Below are positions 6,312 to 9,787 of a stretch of DNA of 9,787 nt, piece by piece. Every line of letters starts with the position of its first letter. Position 1 is the first letter of the stretch. Origin of the DNA: Verrucomicrobiales bacterium. GTDB lineage: Bacteria > Verrucomicrobiota > Verrucomicrobiia > Verrucomicrobiales > DEV007. Made by a program: the position numbers and the translations under genes. The stretch is from assembly GCA_002696885.1 (NCBI GenBank), contig NZSO01000041.1, forward strand, positions 3,253-13,039, in the 5' to 3' direction. The notes below the pieces were generated by a model, which made no database searches, was not told the DNA's origin, and was given only the letters and a program-made list of their open reading frames with translations.

Positions 6312-7053
6312 AATAAAAACTGTTATTGCCTATGATGGAAGCTGCTTCAAGGGTTGGCAAATTCAACCTGGTGAAAAAACGGTTCAGGATTCATTGGAAT
6401 CAGCGATTGAAAAAATTGCGGGTAAAAAAATAAAAGTTCATGGCTCAGGAAGGACTGATTCCGGAGTTCATGCATTGGGTCAGGTCGCTCATTTTGATGC
6501 TCCCTTGGGGTCTAAAATGAGTGCTGATGATTGGCACAGAGCATTGAATGTCAATCTGCCACCAACAATACGCGTTCTTTCATCTGAAACGGTCAAAAAG
6601 GATTTTCATGCAAGATTTTCTGCAAAATCAAAAACTTATAAATATGTAATGGATACCTCATTAATTTTAGGGCCTCATAAATTTTTAAGAACTTGGCATC
6701 ATCCAAAAAAAATCAATATTTCAAAACTTAAGGAGGCCTGTTCACTTTATGAAGGGACACATGATTTTGCCTCATTTGCTGTTAACCGTGGCGATGGTAA
6801 AGATATAAAAACAGAGAGAACTATTTTTTCTGTCGAAGTTAATTCCGATCAAGAAGATACATTGATTATGTCATTTAGTGGTAATGGGTTTCTTTACAAA
6901 ATGGTCAGGCTTTTGGTTGGAGCTGCAGTACGCGTTGCTGAGGACAAAGAAGACGTTGATTGGATACGAGAGATGCTCCAAAATCCAGGAAAATCCAAAT
7001 GCCAGTACTGTGCAAAGCCAGACGGCTTGTATCTCGAGAAGGTAGTGTATTAA
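6304..7053 (+). CDS. truA: tRNA pseudouridine(38-40) synthase TruA
   Basis: TruA converts U38, U39 and U40 in the anticodon arm of many tRNAs to pseudouridine. The 249 residues match the family length. Visible marks: the opening IAYDGSCFKGWQIQPGEKTVQDSLE (8-32, core Y-D-G-x-x-F-x-G-W-Q-x-Q); GSGRTDSGVHALGQVAHFD (47-65), with catalytic D52 and neighbouring R50; ARFSAKSKTYKY (103-114), with the conserved Tyr at 112; GTHDFASF (151-158); GNGFLYKMVRLLVG (193-206); and the C-terminal PDGLYLEKVVY (239-249). It is complete and should be active. The ATG at 6304 lies inside the end of the thioesterase gene (ATGGATAA overlap). It is preceded by GAAGG (6291-6295), 8 nt upstream, the only Shine-Dalgarno-like match I see before any start in this window. 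It converges on leuA with 11 bp between stop codons. Confidence 0.96.
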   Translation: MDKIKTVIAYDGSCFKGWQIQPGEKTVQDSLESAIEKIAGKKIKVHGSGRTDSGVHALGQVAHFDAPLGSKMSADDWHRALNVNLPPTIRVLSSETVKKDFHARFSAKSKTYKYVMDTSLILGPHKFLRTWHHPKKINISKLKEACSLYEGTHDFASFAVNRGDGKDIKTERTIFSVEVNSDQEDTLIMSFSGNGFLYKMVRLLVGAAVRVAEDKEDVDWIREMLQNPGKSKCQYCAKPDGLYLEKVVY

Positions 7054-7064
7054 TTCTGCAAATG

Positions 7065-8732
7065 CTATTTGAGGAGATTTAATGCACTGATAAGAGCTTT
7101 GACTCCCGCAATTTCAATTGAAGGGTCTACCCCGCAGCCCCATGCCTCTTTTCCGTCAAAACTTTCAAGTAGAATATAGGCAGCAGAGTCAGCATCAGAA
7201 CCACCTTTGATTGCGTGAGAACGGTAATCTTTAAGATTAAAGTCTTTTTGGCCCAACTTTTCTAAGGCATTAACAAAAGCATTAATGGGACCATTACCAT
7301 TTCCTTTAATATCATATTGGTCTCCATTTTTTATCAGCTTAGCTTCGCAACAAACGTTCCCATCTTTGATGTCATTATGTAAAAGTTCGTACTCTTCGAG
7401 TGATAAATGATTTACTACATTCACAAACTCTGCCTGAAAAGCTTCAAATATTTCATGATTAGACAATTCTTTTCCTTTCTTATCAGCCAGTTGATAAATT
7501 GTCGTCCCAACCACTGGTTGCATAGCCTTCGGAATATCAAAACCATATTCACGATCCAGTATGTATGCGATACCACCCTTGCCAGACTGACTGTTTATAC
7601 GAATAATGGCTTCATATGTTCTACCGATATCGGTTGGATCAATGGTTAAATATGGTACAGCCCATGAGCTATCAGACGAATGAATTTTGTCCATGCCCTT
7701 TTTTATAGCGTCTTGATGACTGCCTGAAAAAGCAGTGAATACCAAATCACCGGCATATGGATGCCTATCAGGCACCTTCATTTGTGTGCATCGTTCGTAA
7801 ACTTCTCTTGCCTTTGGAATATCTGAAAAATCCAGACCCGTTTCAATGCCATGGCTATTCATATTGAGTGCCACCGTGGCTATATCAAGGTTTCCTGTTC
7901 TTTCACCGTTACCAAAAAGGGTCCCCTCAACTCTGTTGGCTCCTGCCATGAGACCGAGTTCAGTGGCAGCAGTACCAGTCCCTCTGTCATTGTGAGTATG
8001 TAAGCTTATGATAGCTGAATCTCTGTTGTTAAGATTGTTACAAAACCATTCAATTTGGTCGGCATGAACGTTTGGTGTGGTCCATTCAACTGTTGCCGGT
8101 AAGTTTAAAATAATAGGTTTGGATGGAGACGGTTCCCAGACCTCCATTACGCCCTCGCAAACATCAAGAGCAAATTCAAGTTCAGTGTCAGAAAAACTTT
8201 CTGGAGAATATTCCAGGTCAATTTGCGTTTCTGGAACAGTGCTAACAAGCTCTTTGATGAGTTTGGTTCCCTCTACTGCAATGCTTTTTATCTCATCTTT
8301 AGTTGCTCCTCCAAAAGTAATATCTCTCTGAAGAGGTGAAGTGGAATTGTAAATATGAACGATTGCATTTGGAACACCCTCAATGGCCTCAAAAGTTCTC
8401 CTTATTAAGTGTTCTCTGGCTTGTACAAGGCACTGTAATTTCACTCCTTCGGGTATTAGATTCTCATCAACTAATTTTCTAACAAAGTTGAATTCAGTTT
8501 CTGATGCTGATGGAAATCCTATTTCGATCTCTTTAAACCCTATCTCAACGAGCAGCTCAAAAAGTTCAAGTTTTTGCGAGATGTTCATTGGAATTGCCAG
8601 AGCTTGATTTCCATCTCTCAGGTCCACACTGCACCAGATAGGCGCAGATGATATCTCTTTGTCAGGCCATGTTCGATTCTTTAGCTCAACCGTTTTAAAG
8701 GAGCTATATTTATTGAGGCTTGAAGGTTTCAT
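7065..8732 (-). CDS. leuA: 2-isopropylmalate synthase, long 'type 2' form
   Basis: LeuA condenses acetyl-CoA with 2-oxoisovalerate, the committed step of leucine synthesis. The 555 residues and the opening KYSSFKTVELKNRTWPDKEISSAPIWCSVDLRDGNQAL match the type 2 LeuA group known from actinobacteria and others, not the roughly 520-residue E. coli form. The TIM-barrel domain carries DLRDGNQ (37-43, metal ligand D40), the HTHND metal site (245-249, H245 and H247) and GNGERTGN (274-281). A linker leads to the C-terminal regulatory domain (about 430-555), whose GNGPINAF motif (478-485) and GGSDADSAAYI (510-520) belong to the leucine-feedback fold, so allosteric inhibition by leucine is expected from the family. 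The ATG at 8732 lies just before the conserved N terminus; no Shine-Dalgarno. No other leu gene is adjacent. A possible leucine-rich leader ORF lies upstream. Confidence 0.96.
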   Translation of the reverse strand: MKPSSLNKYSSFKTVELKNRTWPDKEISSAPIWCSVDLRDGNQALAIPMNISQKLELFELLVEIGFKEIEIGFPSASETEFNFVRKLVDENLIPEGVKLQCLVQAREHLIRRTFEAIEGVPNAIVHIYNSTSPLQRDITFGGATKDEIKSIAVEGTKLIKELVSTVPETQIDLEYSPESFSDTELEFALDVCEGVMEVWEPSPSKPIILNLPATVEWTTPNVHADQIEWFCNNLNNRDSAIISLHTHNDRGTGTAATELGLMAGANRVEGTLFGNGERTGNLDIATVALNMNSHGIETGLDFSDIPKAREVYERCTQMKVPDRHPYAGDLVFTAFSGSHQDAIKKGMDKIHSSDSSWAVPYLTIDPTDIGRTYEAIIRINSQSGKGGIAYILDREYGFDIPKAMQPVVGTTIYQLADKKGKELSNHEIFEAFQAEFVNVVNHLSLEEYELLHNDIKDGNVCCEAKLIKNGDQYDIKGNGNGPINAFVNALEKLGQKDFNLKDYRSHAIKGGSDADSAAYILLESFDGKEAWGCGVDPSIEIAGVKALISALNLLK

Positions 8733-8788
8733 TTAGATTCGGGAGAAAGATCACCCATGTTCTTTTAACTAATTACAAGGGTTTTAAT

Positions 8789-8872
8789 CTATTTGCTAAG
8801 AAACAGTGATAATGCTGATAAGGTTAAGATAACCTCTATCATTACTTTAAAGTTTCTTGTTAGCGAATTCAT
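8789..8872 (-). CDS. Possible leucine-rich leader peptide of leuA
   Basis: A 27-codon minus-strand ORF starts at the ATG at 8872 and ends with TAG at 8791-8789, 56 bp before leuA. An internal in-frame ATG at 8842 would give a 17-residue peptide, MIEVILTLSALSLFLSK. The 17-residue part has five Leu, two Ile and one Val, and its last 12 codons contain five Leu (TTA, TTA, TTA, CTG, CTT). That pattern resembles leader peptides that sense branched-chain amino acids. It sits between a promoter candidate and leuA on the same strand, and it overlaps an imperfect hairpin. Against it: no Shine-Dalgarno, the Leu codons are not consecutive, no terminator follows, and short AT-rich ORFs rich in TTA can arise by chance. 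Confidence 0.38.
   Translation of the reverse strand: MNSLTRNFKVMIEVILTLSALSLFLSK
8795..8864. repeat. About 70-nt imperfect inverted repeat (stem-loop) upstream of leuA
   Basis: Outer arms are GCTAAGAAAC (8795-8804) and GTTTCTT-gt-TAGC (8852-8864), pairing over 4 + 6-7 bp with a 2-base bulge. An inner stem pairs GATAAGGTTA (8817-8826) with TAACCTcTATC (8830-8840), 10 bp with one bulged C and a 3-base AGA loop. Between them is a poorly paired internal loop with a short AGT/ACT match. No U-run follows in either direction, so it is not a standard terminator. It lies within the possible leader ORF of leuA. Confidence 0.55.
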
Positions 8873-8888
8873 AAATTGGACGGTTTAC

Positions 8889-8916
8889 AACATAAGGCTT
8901 GGATTTACGAAGTCAA
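8889..8916 (-). promoter_or_regulatory. Candidate sigma70-type promoter for leuA and its leader ORF
   Basis: On the minus strand TTGACT (8916-8911) is followed after 16 bp by TATGTT (8894-8889). Transcription would start near 8882, about 10 nt before the ATG of the short ORF at 8872 and about 150 nt before leuA, which would give leuA a long leader. The -35 matches consensus at 5 of 6 bases, the -10 at 4 of 6. Confidence 0.35.
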
Positions 8917-9074
8917 TCCTCCCAATGAGAAGATAAAATTAAAGTTACTCTAGAAAAAAGTAATAATGGTTATACAAACGATAAGGCATAAAAAGCCATC
9001 AGTTTGTAGAATTTATTCTAATTCTTTAGTTTGAGTTTGTCATTCGGCCCTCTTCGCTCTTTTCTTATAAAGAT

Positions 9075-9787
9075 ATGAAAAGTATGACTGGATTTGGAAA
9101 TGGTGAACTCCTCAAGGATGACTTGATTTATCGTGTTGAAATTTCCTCGGTTAACCGAAAGCAAACAGACATTGTTATCAATTTACCACGTGAGCTGGCC
9201 TCACTTGAGCCACGGATCAGAAAAGTTGTTAAAGAATCGATTTCAAGAGGTAGAGTCAATGTTAACATTCATATTAAGGCATCAAAAGCAGAGGGTGGCA
9301 CTCTTAATGTTAATACGGAGTTGGCCGAACAATATTTTTCTGTGCTTAAGGAGCTGGAATCTAAACTTGACCATACAAACTTTAGCAACAATTTCGATCC
9401 TTTGCGCGCAAATGGAGTCATTACTTTTGGAGTCAATTTACCCGAACCCGAAGACGCATGGGCTCTAATTGAAGGGCCGTTGTCTGAAGCGGTTAGAAAT
9501 TTGGTAGAAATGAGGTTGAATGAGGGGGCCTATTTGAAGAGTGATCTCGAATCGAGATTAGATGTCATGCGAAAGAATCTAAGCAAGATTGCAGAACTCT
9601 CTTCAAAGGTTGTTGAAAATCACAGAGAGAGTCTTTTCAAAAGATTATCAGCTTCTGGTCTTGATTTAGATATCAGCGATGAACGTGTGATCAAAGAAAT
9701 AGGGATTTTTGCAGAACGATGTGATATTACCGAGGAGATCACGCGGCTTGAAAGCCACTTCGCCCAGTCTGAAAAATATTTTAATAA
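9075..9787 (+). CDS. yicC: YicC family endoribonuclease, N-terminal part (cut by window edge)
   Basis: The plus-strand frame opens at an ATG at 9075 and stays open to the edge, giving 237 codons plus two bases. It begins MKSMTGFGNG, the diagnostic start of YicC-type proteins, and continues VEISSVNRKQTDIVINLPREL (21-41), SRGRVNVNIHIK (57-68), EMRLNEGAYLKSDLESRL (145-162) and FAERCDITEEITRLESHFAQ (212-231), all in the family's order. Family members are about 290 residues, so roughly 50 C-terminal residues lie outside the window. E. coli YicC is an endoribonuclease linked to small-RNA decay; the exact role here is inferred from that. No Shine-Dalgarno lies before the ATG. A 111-codon out-of-frame ORF inside it (9133-9468) is an overlap artefact. 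Confidence 0.92.
   Translation, partial: MKSMTGFGNGELLKDDLIYRVEISSVNRKQTDIVINLPRELASLEPRIRKVVKESISRGRVNVNIHIKASKAEGGTLNVNTELAEQYFSVLKELESKLDHTNFSNNFDPLRANGVITFGVNLPEPEDAWALIEGPLSEAVRNLVEMRLNEGAYLKSDLESRLDVMRKNLSKIAELSSKVVENHRESLFKRLSASGLDLDISDERVIKEIGIFAERCDITEEITRLESHFAQSEKYFN

Larger units (their letters stand above)
8733..9074. other. Divergent leuA/yicC intergenic region (342 bp)
   Basis: The leuA-proximal half holds a promoter candidate, a short leucine-rich ORF and an imperfect hairpin, each listed separately. The yicC-proximal part (about 8920-9074) is AT-rich and shows only weak signs: a 6-bp inverted repeat AGAATT/AATTCT at 9008-9025, and TTGTCA (9037-9042) with TATAAA (9066-9071), whose 23-bp spacing is too long for a convincing promoter. 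No tRNA, T-box, riboswitch or intrinsic terminator is recognised. Confidence 0.6.

Noticed and set aside
8741..8787. Intrinsic terminator between the leader ORF and leuA
   Set aside because: Only 3-4 bp matches (ACCC/GGGT; GGG/CCC) with long loops and no following U-run.
8733..8872. T-box or known riboswitch controlling leuA
   Set aside because: I see no T-box sequence (TGGNACCGCG-like), specifier loop or terminator hairpin with a U-run on the leuA strand.
9133..9468. A 111-codon plus-strand ORF near the right edge
   Set aside because: It lies entirely inside the yicC frame that starts at 9075, which has an unmistakable family sequence; the 111-codon product has no recognisable domain.
1..9787. 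Mobile elements, CRISPR arrays, tRNA or rRNA genes
   Set aside because: No transposase or integrase frames, regularly spaced repeats, cloverleaf sequences or rRNA segments are seen; the gene set is housekeeping.

Overview
The window reads as an ordinary chromosomal segment of a free-living, AT-rich bacterium (about 40% G+C by eye). The best guess is Verrucomicrobiota or a close PVC relative. This rests on the left-edge secreted PQQ-type beta-propeller protein with a WTQFRGPG start, the long 'type 2' LeuA, the glycine-rich HflX linker, and the near absence of Shine-Dalgarno sequences. It is an inference from protein style, not a database result. There is no sign of phage, transposon, CRISPR or other recent transfer.

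Layout, left to right. (1) A minus-strand secreted beta-propeller protein leaves the window on the left. (2) A divergent intergenic region with back-to-back promoter candidates leads into plus-strand trpB and a 565-residue exported protein that is not a named family; it has an OB-like N-terminal domain and a central part resembling a degenerate Lon/S16 protease fold. (3) The minus-strand pair hflX -> SUKH/SMI1-KNR4-domain protein converges on the exported protein with only 3 bp between stop codons. (4) Divergent from hflX is a plus-strand pair, a YbgC/FadM-like acyl-CoA thioesterase and truA, overlapping by 8 bp. (5) leuA lies on the minus strand, convergent with truA (11 bp apart). (6) After a 342-bp divergent intergenic region, a yicC-family endoribonuclease gene runs off the right edge.

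The genes do not form one pathway. They are a mix of amino-acid biosynthesis (TrpB, LeuA), RNA and ribosome housekeeping (TruA, YicC, HflX), a thioesterase, and two poorly characterised proteins. trpB has no trpA beside it, and leuA has no other leu genes beside it.

The observation most worth following is upstream of leuA: a short minus-strand ORF (8872 down to 8789) rich in Leu/Ile/Val codons, preceded at the right distance by a plausible promoter and overlapping a roughly 70-nt imperfect hairpin. Together these look like a leucine-responsive leader peptide, although no intrinsic terminator is visible. Second is the possible inactive Lon-like domain in the 1817-3514 protein. Third is the lack of ribosome-binding sites, with promoter candidates that would give 5' leaders of only about 8-10 nt.
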